Source: Bacteroidota bacterium
GTDB lineage: Bacteria; Bacteroidota; Bacteroidia; Chitinophagales; Chitinophagaceae
Reading direction: 5' to 3'
Assembly (NCBI GenBank): GCA_018267795.1
Contig: JAFDXS010000205.1
Location: 1-5,283 of the forward strand
DNA length: 5,283 nucleotides
Each line of letters starts with the position of its first letter. The stretch's first letter is position 1. This document shows, piece by piece, positions 1 to 5,271 of this stretch. The notes under the pieces were generated by a model. That model made no database searches. It had not been told where the DNA came from and worked only from the letters and a program-made list of their open reading frames with translations. A program made the translations under genes and the position numbers.

Positions 1-732
1 GTCGGTGTACTGCTTGTCAAATATTACTTTCAGCCTGTCTCCAAAGCGTATTGATTCTATAGCAAGATAAGCCTGTATATATTCCAGCTCATCATTTATA
101 GCTATCATGTCCTCGCTTTCGCGCCTTACAGAGCTGCGCAAAAACTCTGATAGTCTGCCTATCATTTCCTGTGCTTTTTCCGGCTGTATCATGGTCAGGG
201 CGCTAATAGAGTTTAGGCTGTTGTATAAAAAGTGCGGCTGCAATTGTTGCCTTAGCTTAAAGAGCTCTGCATCCCGCAGCAGTATAGCAGCATCTGTTTG
301 CTGTGCGAATTTATTTTGTAGTGATAGGGTTTTCTTATTCAAAGCTGCATAAGTAGCTATCCACTCGCAGATGATAAAGTATATGAATATGCGGGTATAA
401 AGTGTTTGTATCAGCCATTGATTATACGCAGGACTTTTAGCACCCAGCCACCACCTCAGTATTTGCACATCGCCCAGCATATTTATGCCGCATAGCAATG
501 CGCCTACAATAATGGCGTACAGCAATATGGCCACACGGGTAGGGTAGGCATCTATCAGTATGTATATACACCAGGCACTTAGGGAAAGTAGCACAGTACT
601 TAATATGCTGTCTCTTATCACAATGCCCTGTGCCTGACCGGATTCATAAGTAAGTATAAGTATATGCAGTGCCAATACTACTATGCTTAGTATTGGCAGC
701 AGCCATCTTATATTTTTCGAAAGGACTAGCAA
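1..732 (-). CDS. LytS-family membrane sensor histidine kinase, 3' end outside the window
   Basis: This is the N-terminal 244 codons of a membrane histidine kinase of the LytS/YehU type (His_kinase family, PF06580). Such kinases phosphorylate a LytTR-type response regulator. Four hydrophobic segments are visible at about residues 10-29, 42-60, 67-87 and 106-130, followed by a short linker (about 131-160). The phosphoacceptor region has LQPHFLYNSLNSISAL with His167, then EFLRSSVRRES and the conserved YLAIESIRFGDRLKV near residues 222-236. The ATP-binding HATPase domain lies beyond position 1. The reading frame opens right after an in-frame TAA (733-735), so the furthest upstream start is TTG at 730-732. 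The first in-frame ATG is codon 85 and would remove two membrane helices and most of a third. The TTG start leaves a short basic N-terminus (SKNIRW) before helix 1, as expected for an N-in protein. It starts 14 bases after the DUF4288-like stop, suggesting co-transcription. The family call is very secure; the exact start is less so. Confidence 0.93.
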   Translation of the reverse strand, partial: MLVLSKNIRWLLPILSIVVLALHILILTYESGQAQGIVIRDSILSTVLLSLSAWCIYILIDAYPTRVAILLYAIIVGALLCGINMLGDVQILRWWLGAKSPAYNQWLIQTLYTRIFIYFIICEWIATYAALNKKTLSLQNKFAQQTDAAILLRDAELFKLRQQLQPHFLYNSLNSISALTMIQPEKAQEMIGRLSEFLRSSVRRESEDMIAINDELEYIQAYLAIESIRFGDRLKVIFDKQYTD

Positions 733-746
733 TTACTGATTTTATG

Positions 747-1043
747 TTATCTTACCCAAACAGGTGCTGCTATTGGTTCTACTTCTTTTACTACTGAGAA
801 AAGTAATTCTCCATTTCCTATTTCTATAGGTTGCAGGTCTTTTACGGCTACCAGCTTCCATATTATAGTTCTGCCATGACGATCTATTATGGTAGCTTCT
901 TCATCTTTAGCCACTTTTTGCGCTTCTTTTAGAGCAAGCGGTTCATCTTCGGCAAATATTAAGCGCCACTGTTCTTCATATTGATCGGTTGATTGCTCTT
1001 CGCATTCTATCCGGTAAACGATCTGTGCAACAAAAGTTTTCAT
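747..1043 (-). CDS. DUF4288-like small protein of unknown function
   Basis: A 98-residue soluble protein with no signal peptide or membrane segment. The pattern resembles the DUF4288 family (PF14119): a starting beta strand (FVAQIVYRIEC), an acidic stretch, a strand plus helix (QWRLIFAEDEPLALKEAQKVAKDEE), then WKLVAVKDLQPIE and a final strand (ELLFSVVKEVEP). This is a resemblance recognised by eye, not a profile search, and the function of the family is unknown. The ATG start at 1041-1043 has no Shine-Dalgarno sequence, normal for Bacteroidota. The gene lies 60 bases after the LiaF-like stop and 14 bases before the LytS kinase start, so it is probably the middle gene of a three-gene operon. 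Its place between a putative sensor modulator and a kinase could mean a role in that signalling pathway, but that is inference. It could also be an unrelated passenger gene. Confidence 0.8.
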   Translation of the reverse strand: MKTFVAQIVYRIECEEQSTDQYEEQWRLIFAEDEPLALKEAQKVAKDEEATIIDRHGRTIIWKLVAVKDLQPIEIGNGELLFSVVKEVEPIAAPVWVR

Positions 1044-1070
1044 AGATAACTATTTAGGAATAAATAATAG

Positions 1071-1094
1071 CCCTGCACCTTGCCAGGCACAGGG
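1071..1094 (-). promoter_or_regulatory. Intercistronic hairpin between the LiaF-like and DUF4288-like genes
   Basis: On the minus strand the arms CCCTGTGCC (1086-1094) and GGTGCAGGG (1071-1079) enclose a six-base loop. In minus-strand RNA all nine positions pair, two of them as G-U wobbles. In plus-strand RNA the same two positions are C-A mismatches, so the structure suits the operon transcript. It begins 9 bases after the LiaF-like stop codon. The downstream tail (CUAUUAUUUAUU) is A/U-rich but not a run of U, so it may be a leaky terminator, an mRNA-stabilising 3' end or an attenuator that lowers expression of the two downstream genes. Confidence 0.5.
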
Positions 1095-1103
1095 CCCGTA
1101 TGG

Positions 1104-1868
1104 TTAGTATGATTTAATTTCTACACTGCCAAAGGCGCAGCTGCCTCTTAATATCAGCCTTCTTTTTTCTTCACCAGTATTAGTGGTACGCATCATGCGG
1201 TGGTCCTCTACGCTGCCAAGTGTGGGTTGTATATCTACTTCAACTTCCCAGTGCGAAGGCACTACTATTTCCACGCCCCCAAAAGATACTTTAAGGTCCA
1301 GTATCATTGGTTCAGGGCTATCTGCCTGCATCAGGTTCAGTTCCACGCCGCCAAATGCTACTGATATATTGCCCCCCTTAAATTCTTTAGATGTAATTAT
1401 GGACTTCTTTCCTCCAAATGCTACATCAATATTTAGCATATTTTCATCTGTAGTGCTGATACTCACGTTCCGCTCCATAAAAACCTTTTTTTTACGCGGC
1501 TTGAAGATGATATATAGCCCTATTAAGATCAACCCTACCGGCACTGCTAGCTCAGAGGAGCTTACCCCCATAAACTCAAATGGACGAATAAGGTAAGCTG
1601 TACCCACACCTATAAGCACAAACGGTGCGACATTGCGGAAGCGGTGCTTTACGCCAAGTATCAAGCCTATCACTATTAGCACCACAGGCCATAGCAGATG
1701 AAAATGCAAATAATACAGGTTTAAATGCTTGGCAAGTATTAACAAACCCACTATAAGCACTATAAACCCAAACCAGCCCCTGTTATGGTCATGTCTGTTA
1801 TATCTGTATTCCCTGCAGTCCCTGTCACTGTATCTTCTATATTTATCAAATTCTTTATAATCTTTCAT
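1104..1868 (-). CDS. LiaF-like membrane protein (LiaF transmembrane domain plus FGG-repeat C-terminal domain)
   Basis: A 254-residue protein with three parts. Residues 1-31 are a highly charged, Arg/Tyr/Asp-rich cytoplasmic head. Residues 32-123 contain four hydrophobic helices (about 32-47, 54-72, 79-95 and 108-123), as in the LiaF transmembrane domain (DUF5668 type). After a basic stop-transfer (KPRKKK, 124-128) comes a beta-rich C-terminal domain with repeated motifs: VAFGGKK (149-155), VAFGGVEL (170-177), VSFGGVEI (195-201) and CAFGSVEI (244-251), plus a diverged LGSVED near 217. This repeat is typical of the LiaF C-terminal, cell-wall-active-antibiotic response domain. In Firmicutes, LiaF restrains the LiaS kinase until the envelope is damaged; here the candidate partner is the LytS-type kinase encoded two genes downstream (inference). 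The ATG at 1866-1868 lacks a Shine-Dalgarno sequence. It is probably the first gene of the operon, because 133 bases with possible regulatory sites lie upstream. Confidence 0.9.
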   Translation of the reverse strand: MKDYKEFDKYRRYSDRDCREYRYNRHDHNRGWFGFIVLIVGLLILAKHLNLYYLHFHLLWPVVLIVIGLILGVKHRFRNVAPFVLIGVGTAYLIRPFEFMGVSSSELAVPVGLILIGLYIIFKPRKKKVFMERNVSISTTDENMLNIDVAFGGKKSIITSKEFKGGNISVAFGGVELNLMQADSPEPMILDLKVSFGGVEIVVPSHWEVEVDIQPTLGSVEDHRMMRTTNTGEEKRRLILRGSCAFGSVEIKSY

Positions 1869-1887
1869 TTCGGTTATTTTGATGATG

Positions 1888-1895
1888 TAAAGGTA
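1888..1895 (-). promoter_or_regulatory. Possible -7 box for the LiaF-like operon
   Basis: The minus-strand sequence TACCTTTA matches seven of eight positions of the Bacteroidota -7 consensus TAnnTTTG. It lies about 20 bases upstream of the LiaF-like ATG, implying a short leader. No TTG -33 element is seen at the usual distance (the region reads TATTTCCCC), which would fit a weak promoter that needs an activator. The short motif can occur by chance, so confidence is low. Confidence 0.35.
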
Positions 1896-1946
1896 TAATA
1901 CTCCATCAGCCGGGGAAATAGCTCTTAGGCAGGATATATAGCTAAG

Positions 1947-1975
1947 TCGGTAAATGCGGGAAAATAATCGGTAAA
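1947..1975 (-). repeat. Direct repeat TTTACCGA x2 with a 21-base period upstream of the LiaF-like gene
   Basis: Two identical 8-base copies (plus strand TCGGTAAA at 1947-1954 and 1968-1975) are separated by 13 bases, so repeat starts are 21 bases apart, about two helical turns. LytTR response regulators bind two imperfect 9-base direct repeats with a 12-13-base spacer, which matches this geometry. The minus-strand 9-mer ACCGTTTAC around the upstream copy fits the published LytTR consensus at nearly all positions, but the other copy (CGCATTTAC) fits poorly. The site lies 79-107 bases upstream of the LiaF-like start. The repeat is seen directly; the operator role is inference. Confidence 0.45.
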
Positions 1976-1980
1976 CGGTA

Positions 1981-1994
1981 TGGCAAATTTGCCA
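1981..1994. repeat. 14-base perfect palindrome between the glycosyltransferase and the LiaF-like gene
   Basis: TGGCAAATTTGCCA is perfectly self-complementary. It starts 8 bases past the glycosyltransferase stop codon and lies just upstream of the TTTACCGA direct repeat, reading toward the LiaF-like gene. As RNA it would give a short stem with a tiny A/U loop and no U-tract on either side, so it is a poor intrinsic terminator. It could be a dimeric repressor or activator site. No other terminator is seen after the glycosyltransferase. Confidence 0.4.
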
Positions 1995-2001
1995 ATCTGT
2001 A

Positions 2002-3051
2002 TTAATTCAGCTTTTTAGGCAACCAGTTTAGCTTTGGGAAAGTCTTTTTCTTCTGTATAAAATAGGCCCATACTATGCTGCCCTTATACATGCCACCATT
2101 AGTTGGGTGGTTTATAAGCTTCTTATTGTCTCGTCTGCGCTGCAGCCACTTGCCCAGGCTGCCATAGAAATGAAAATGCGCTTTGATGATCGTTGCTGTA
2201 AGCTTGAATTTGCCCCCTAGCAGCATTTGCAGTCCGGCTATCCCATCCAGCACCAGGCGTAGCGGGAATAGCCATAGCAACTTGCTGCCTCGCTCATTCT
2301 TTAAGAGCAATATCAGGCTGTTACGGAAGTTATAATATAGCTTTTGTGGGCTGCCATAGCTTATTACGCTGCCCCCCACATGATATACGGTAGATGAGCC
2401 TATGTAGCCTATACGGTATCCGGCATTTTTTAGCCGCCAGCATAGGTCCACCTCTTCCATGTGCGCATACAGGTCGGGGTCCAGGCCGCCCATTTTGTGG
2501 TATAGCTCAGCTCTTACCATAAAGCAGCCGCCCGATGCCCAGAACACTTCTATATCATCATCGTACTGGCCTTCATCTTTCTCCAGGTCATTAAATATAC
2601 GCCCACGACAAAAAAGATAGCCCAGGCTATCTTTAAATCCGCCACCGGCGCCTGCATATTCAAAGTATTCTCTTTCGCGCCAATAGCGTATTTTAGGCTG
2701 TAGCGCTGCAAGGTCCGTATGCGCTTCCATTGCTTTTAGCAAGGGTGGGAACCAGCCATCAGTCACCTCGAAGTCTGTACTTAGCAGTATGTAATATTTT
2801 GCCTGTATCTGCTTTAGCCCTTCATGGTAGCCATTGGCAAAGCCTTTATTAATGGCTATTTGCAGCGTTCTTATTTGCGGGAATTGTTGCTGTAGGTATT
2901 GATAGGTATCATCCGTAGATGCGTTATCTATCACTATTACCTCGTAGCCGCTTGCGGCTTGCTCTATTATTTTAGGTAAAAACAACTCGTGCCACTTTCT
3001 GCCGTTATAGCTAAGTATAACTACGGCAGTATCATGGGTACAGTTAATCAT
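2002..3051 (-). CDS. Family 2 glycosyltransferase (WbbL/rhamnosyltransferase-like)
   Basis: A 349-residue inverting GT-A glycosyltransferase that probably adds a sugar from a nucleotide donor to a cell-surface glycan or lipid-linked acceptor. The N-terminal fold shows AVVILSYNGRKW (9-20), VIVIDNASTDDTYQYL (38-53) and the NKGFANGYHEGL block (68-79). STDFEVTDGW (91-100) corresponds to the metal/nucleotide-binding DxD-like segment of this family. FWASGGCFMVRAELYHKMGGLD (170-191) and YAHMEEVDLCWRLKNAGYRIGY (195-216) are the acceptor region and the catalytic-base ED-type motif. A hydrophobic patch near 258-279 and a basic C-terminal third suggest contact with the inner face of the membrane. Sugar and acceptor cannot be told from sequence. 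The ATG at 3049-3051 lies 18 bases after the stop of the small membrane protein, so the two are probably co-transcribed. The length is typical. Confidence 0.93.
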   Translation of the reverse strand: MINCTHDTAVVILSYNGRKWHELFLPKIIEQAASGYEVIVIDNASTDDTYQYLQQQFPQIRTLQIAINKGFANGYHEGLKQIQAKYYILLSTDFEVTDGWFPPLLKAMEAHTDLAALQPKIRYWREREYFEYAGAGGGFKDSLGYLFCRGRIFNDLEKDEGQYDDDIEVFWASGGCFMVRAELYHKMGGLDPDLYAHMEEVDLCWRLKNAGYRIGYIGSSTVYHVGGSVISYGSPQKLYYNFRNSLILLLKNERGSKLLWLFPLRLVLDGIAGLQMLLGGKFKLTATIIKAHFHFYGSLGKWLQRRRDNKKLINHPTNGGMYKGSIVWAYFIQKKKTFPKLNWLPKKLN

Positions 3052-3069
3052 TGCTTGTGTTGCGAATGA

Positions 3070-3288
3070 TTATTTGTATTTTGGTTCGTATAGTGTATTG
3101 TCCGGAACCTGTATGTTATCGTTCTTTACGTAGTGGTGCTCGTACAGGTTGTAGCAGCCTGCCCATGCAAATATGAAATAACCAAAAAAGAACAATAAAA
3201 ATAAAAAGCGCGATTTCGAAGGTTTACTAAGCTCTATATCCGCTTCGTTTTCTATTAAATGTTCCTGTGTGTTGTTCTGATTGTCCAT
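3070..3288 (-). CDS. Small single-pass membrane protein of unknown function
   Basis: A 72-residue protein that I do not recognise. Residues 1-27 are hydrophilic and acidic, ending in a basic patch (SKPSKSR). Residues 28-46 form one strongly hydrophobic, Phe-rich helix (FLFLLFFFGYFIFAWAG). Residues 47-72 form a short polar tail with YEHHY. By the positive-inside rule the N-terminus is cytoplasmic and the tail outside. The ATG at 3286-3288 is preferred over an in-frame TTG eight codons upstream (3310-3312), because that TTG lies within a good -7 promoter box and would fall upstream of the likely transcript start. The gene leads a probable two-gene unit with the glycosyltransferase 18 bases downstream, so it may anchor or assist that enzyme, but this is inference from position only. 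Confidence 0.75.
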   Translation of the reverse strand: MDNQNNTQEHLIENEADIELSKPSKSRFLFLLFFFGYFIFAWAGCYNLYEHHYVKNDNIQVPDNTLYEPKYK

Positions 3289-3309
3289 GAAGGATGAAAT
3301 TTCCGTTGG

Positions 3310-3317
3310 CAAAAATA
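3310..3317 (-). promoter_or_regulatory. Probable -7 box for the small membrane protein / glycosyltransferase unit
   Basis: The minus-strand sequence TATTTTTG is an exact match to the Bacteroidota -7 consensus TAnnTTTG and is followed by C, as is common. It lies 22 bases upstream of the ATG at 3288. A TTTTG lies upstream at about 3331-3335, but the spacing is shorter than the usual 19-21 bases, so the -33 element is uncertain. The site decides the start choice for the small membrane protein. Confidence 0.5.
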
Positions 3318-3346
3318 ATAGTTATTACTTCAAAATCATAATATTT

Positions 3347-3354
3347 TTACTTTG
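3347..3354 (+). promoter_or_regulatory. Possible -7 box for the plus-strand histidine kinase
   Basis: TTACTTTG matches seven of eight positions of TAnnTTTG and lies 27 bases before the kinase ATG, giving a leader of about 20 bases. No TTG -33 element is evident upstream in the A/T-rich divergent region, so this is tentative. Confidence 0.3.
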
Positions 3355-3380
3355 GATTTCGTTTTTGAGAAGCAATATTT

Positions 3381-4520
3381 ATGCGTCAATATATTAATTG
3401 GAAAACATATCTGATAGTTATAGCCATGGCTATAGTATCGGCATCTCTATACTATACCAGCATACTGGCCGGTAAGCTGGCAGGAGAGGAGAAGAAAAAG
3501 GTGCAGCAGGTAGTTGAGGGCATAAAGGCGCTCAACAGCCCTAATGCCGGCGGGCAGGATGTATCTTTTATTAGTTCATTTATTGAGGAAAACACCACCA
3601 TTCCGCTTATCATTACAGATGAGCAGGGACGTATTAATAGCTTCAGAAATATTGATACTTCCCGCACCCGCGACGTGCAGCTGCTGCTGCAAGAGAAAAT
3701 AAAGGAATATAGAAACAAGCATACACCTATAGTTTCGGATTTTGGTATAGGCCGAAACTACGTCTACTACGGCGATTCTTATTTACTCACGCAGCTCAGG
3801 TATTTTCCTTATTTCCAGTTGGCTATTATTTGTTTGTTTCTGCTGGTGGTGCTTATTGCATTGAGCTCCGCCCACCGCTCTATACAAAATCAGGTGTGGG
3901 TAGGCCTTTCTAAGGAAACAGCCCATCAGCTGGGTACACCACTCAGCTCTATACAAGCGTGGATGGAGCTACTGAAAGAACATGATGTAAATGCAGAAGC
4001 TGTAGAGGAAATGCAAAAAGACCTTGACAGGCTAAAGTTGGTGGCAGACCGCTTTAGCAAGGTGGGCAGTGCGCCACAGCTTGAAGAGGAAGATCTGGTA
4101 ATACGCCTGCAAAGCATGGTGGACTACATGCAAAAGCGCTCCCCTAAAAAGGTGGCTATCTCCATGCATACCAATGAGCAGGAGATACCTGTTTACATCA
4201 GCGGCCCTCTTTTCGACTGGGTTATAGAAAACCTTATTCGCAATGCGCTCGATGCTATGGCTGGTAAGGGCAATATTGATATTAAAGTCACAAATAGCCC
4301 GCAGCAGGTGGTAATAGATGTATGTGATAATGGTAAGGGCATAGCACGCCACCAGGTAAAGAAAATATTCAATCCCGGCTTCACAACTAAAAAGCGAGGC
4401 TGGGGGCTCGGCTTGTCCTTATCAAAGCGCATAATAGAAAAATATCATCACGGTTCACTCTTCGTAAAAAGCTCGGAAGTAGGTAAGGGTACTACCTTCC
4501 GAATAATTTTAAGAAGATAA
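3381..4520 (+). CDS. Membrane sensor histidine kinase without HAMP or PAS domains (orphan in this window)
   Basis: A 379-residue two-component sensor kinase. Helix 1 is at about 8-30, an extracytoplasmic sensing region spans about 31-140 (it includes IPLIITDEQGRINSFRNID, 74-92, a PAS-like or Cache-like strand pattern), and helix 2 is at about 143-163. The dimerisation/phosphoacceptor segment follows with no HAMP: KETAHQLGTPLSSIQAWMEL (178-197), with His182 the likely phosphorylated residue. The HQLGTP form in place of HELRTP is common in a Bacteroidota kinase clade. The ATPase domain has the N box (ENLIRNALDA, Asn288), G1 (DNGKGI, 316-321), F box (FNPGFTTKKRG) and G2 (GWGLGLSLSKRII, 340-352), and GKGTTFRI near the end. 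All catalytic boxes are intact. No response regulator lies beside it in this window, and a tRNA gene follows 53 bases later. The signal sensed is unknown. Confidence 0.93.
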   Translation: MRQYINWKTYLIVIAMAIVSASLYYTSILAGKLAGEEKKKVQQVVEGIKALNSPNAGGQDVSFISSFIEENTTIPLIITDEQGRINSFRNIDTSRTRDVQLLLQEKIKEYRNKHTPIVSDFGIGRNYVYYGDSYLLTQLRYFPYFQLAIICLFLLVVLIALSSAHRSIQNQVWVGLSKETAHQLGTPLSSIQAWMELLKEHDVNAEAVEEMQKDLDRLKLVADRFSKVGSAPQLEEEDLVIRLQSMVDYMQKRSPKKVAISMHTNEQEIPVYISGPLFDWVIENLIRNALDAMAGKGNIDIKVTNSPQQVVIDVCDNGKGIARHQVKKIFNPGFTTKKRGWGLGLSLSKRIIEKYHHGSLFVKSSEVGKGTTFRIILRR

Positions 4521-4535
4521 GCTGCAAACACTTTT

Positions 4536-4561
4536 TACTTTTGAGTTTTCATTTATCTTTG
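4536..4561 (+). promoter_or_regulatory. Promoter region of tRNA-Leu with two tandem -7-like boxes
   Basis: TATCTTTG at 4554-4561, followed by CA, is an exact match to the Bacteroidota -7 consensus TAnnTTTG and ends 12 bases before the tRNA, giving a leader of a few bases. A second exact match, TACTTTTG, lies 18 bases upstream at 4536-4543; its TTTG could instead act as an upstream element, although the spacing is shorter than usual. The position just before a stable RNA gene supports the call. Confidence 0.55.
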
Positions 4562-4573
4562 CATTCCTCAAAT

Positions 4574-4658
4574 GCGGCGGTGGCGAAACTGGTAGACGCA
4601 CTACTTTGAGGTGGTAGCGCCTTTAACGGGCATGGGAGTTCGAATCTCCTCTGCCGCA
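4574..4658 (+). tRNA. tRNA-Leu (anticodon GAG)
   Basis: An 85-base leucine tRNA gene. The acceptor arms GCGGCGG (4574-4580) and CTGCCGC (4651-4657) pair fully with one G-U, and the discriminator is A4658. The D stem GCG/CGC (4583-4585, 4597-4599) encloses a loop with GG at 4591-4592. The anticodon stem CTACT/GGTAG encloses TTGAGGT with GAG at 4608-4610, which reads CUC and CUU codons. A long variable arm (4618-4633) with a GCC/GGC stem marks it as class II leucine. The T arm GGGAG-TTCGAAT-CTCCT is canonical. CCA is not encoded (CTT follows), so it is added after transcription. Confidence 0.97.
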
Positions 4659-4668
4659 CTTAAAAAAT

Positions 4669-4692
4669 AATCCCCGGTAATTACCGGGGATT
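4669..4692. terminator. Bidirectional intrinsic terminator between tRNA-Leu and msrA
   Basis: A 24-base perfect palindrome centred between 4680 and 4681, with arms AATCCCCGGTAA and TTACCGGGGATT. As RNA it forms a stem of at least ten pairs with a GC-rich core and an AAUU loop. On the plus strand it is followed by TTCTGTTTT. On the minus strand it is followed by ATTTTTTA (the A-run at 4662-4667). It starts 10 bases after the tRNA discriminator and lies 30 bases past the msrA stop, so it can end transcription from both convergent genes. Confidence 0.9.
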
Positions 4693-4722
4693 TCTGTTTT
4701 CTAAGCTAAACTGCAATATTTT

Positions 4723-5271
4723 TTAGTTCTTCAGTTTATCCTTAAACACCTTCTTAAACTTGTCAAGCTTAGGTTTTATTACAAATTGACAATACGGCTC
4801 AGACCCGTTCAGGTCATAGTAGTCCTGGTGATAATCCTCCGCCTTATAAAACTTTGTGAACGGAGATATTTCAGTTACCACAGGTTTATCCCAGGCATGC
4901 TCATCATTCAGCTTCTTTTTATACTCTTCGGCCTTCTGTTTTTGCTCTTCGGTATGATAGAATACCACTGATCTGTATTGCGTGCCCACATCATTGCCTT
5001 GTCTGTTCAGTTGGGTAGGGTCATGGCAGGTCCAGAAGGCTGCCAGCAGCTCATCAAAGCTTATTACAGCAGGGTCATAGTAAATATTGCATACTTCAGC
5101 ATGTCCGGTTGTGCCGGTGCACACTTCCCTGTAGGTCGGGTTATTGGTATGCCCGCCACTAAAGCCTGATTCTACTTTTTCCACTCCTTTCAGTTGTTGA
5201 AATTGTGCTTCTGTGCACCAGAAGCAGCCGGCGCCAAAGGTTGCCACTTCTGTTTTGTGTTCTGTACTCAT
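4723..5271 (-). CDS. msrA: Peptide-methionine (S)-S-oxide reductase MsrA
   Basis: A 182-residue, single-domain cytoplasmic enzyme that reduces the S epimer of methionine sulfoxide in proteins and free methionine sulfoxide, normally using thioredoxin. The signature TFGAGCFWCTEA (11-22) carries the catalytic Cys16. GVEKVESGFSGG (29-40), TYREVCTGTTGHAEV (46-60, with the conserved Glu59), YYDPAVISFDELLAAFW (64-80), TQLNRQGNDVGTQYRSVVF (86-104) and the C-terminal FYKAEDYHQDYY (141-152) are all typical MsrA blocks. The motif is GCFWC where many family members have GCFWG; Cys19, Cys61 or Cys161 could be resolving residues (inference). The ATG at 5269-5271 is chosen because the protein then begins a few residues before the first MsrA strand. 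The frame stays open to the window edge, so an upstream start cannot be excluded. The gene ends in the terminator shared with tRNA-Leu. Confidence 0.96.
   Translation of the reverse strand: MSTEHKTEVATFGAGCFWCTEAQFQQLKGVEKVESGFSGGHTNNPTYREVCTGTTGHAEVCNIYYDPAVISFDELLAAFWTCHDPTQLNRQGNDVGTQYRSVVFYHTEEQKQKAEEYKKKLNDEHAWDKPVVTEISPFTKFYKAEDYHQDYYDLNGSEPYCQFVIKPKLDKFKKVFKDKLKN

Noticed and set aside
107..352. 81-residue open frame on the plus strand
   Set aside because: It lies antisense to the conserved phosphoacceptor region of the LytS kinase and has a Ser/Cys-rich, low-information composition typical of a shadow frame.
1050..1070. Short A/T hairpin (TATTTA/TAAATA around GGAA) before the DUF4288-like start
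   Set aside because: Only six A-T pairs; too weak to claim as a structure.
1183..1596. 137-residue open frame on the plus strand
   Set aside because: It is antisense to the LiaF-like repeat domain, whose clear FGG motifs show the minus strand is the coding one. The product resembles no family I know.
3310..3312. TTG start giving an 80-residue version of the small membrane protein
   Set aside because: The TTG lies inside an exact -7 promoter box, and an ATG eight codons downstream gives a sensible start.
3452..4432. Several minus-strand open frames (3452-3718, 3926-4117, 4032-4352, 4193-4432)
   Set aside because: All lie opposite the plus-strand histidine kinase, whose H, N, G1, F and G2 boxes are intact. 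They are Ser/Cys-rich shadows or overlap each other.
4574..4692. tRNA-Leu end as a possible attachment site for an integrated element
   Set aside because: No integrase gene and no repeated copy of the tRNA 3' end is visible in the window; the tRNA is followed directly by a terminator and msrA.
4786..5169. Two plus-strand open frames (4786-4971, 4978-5169)
   Set aside because: They are antisense to msrA, whose motifs are conserved along the whole length.
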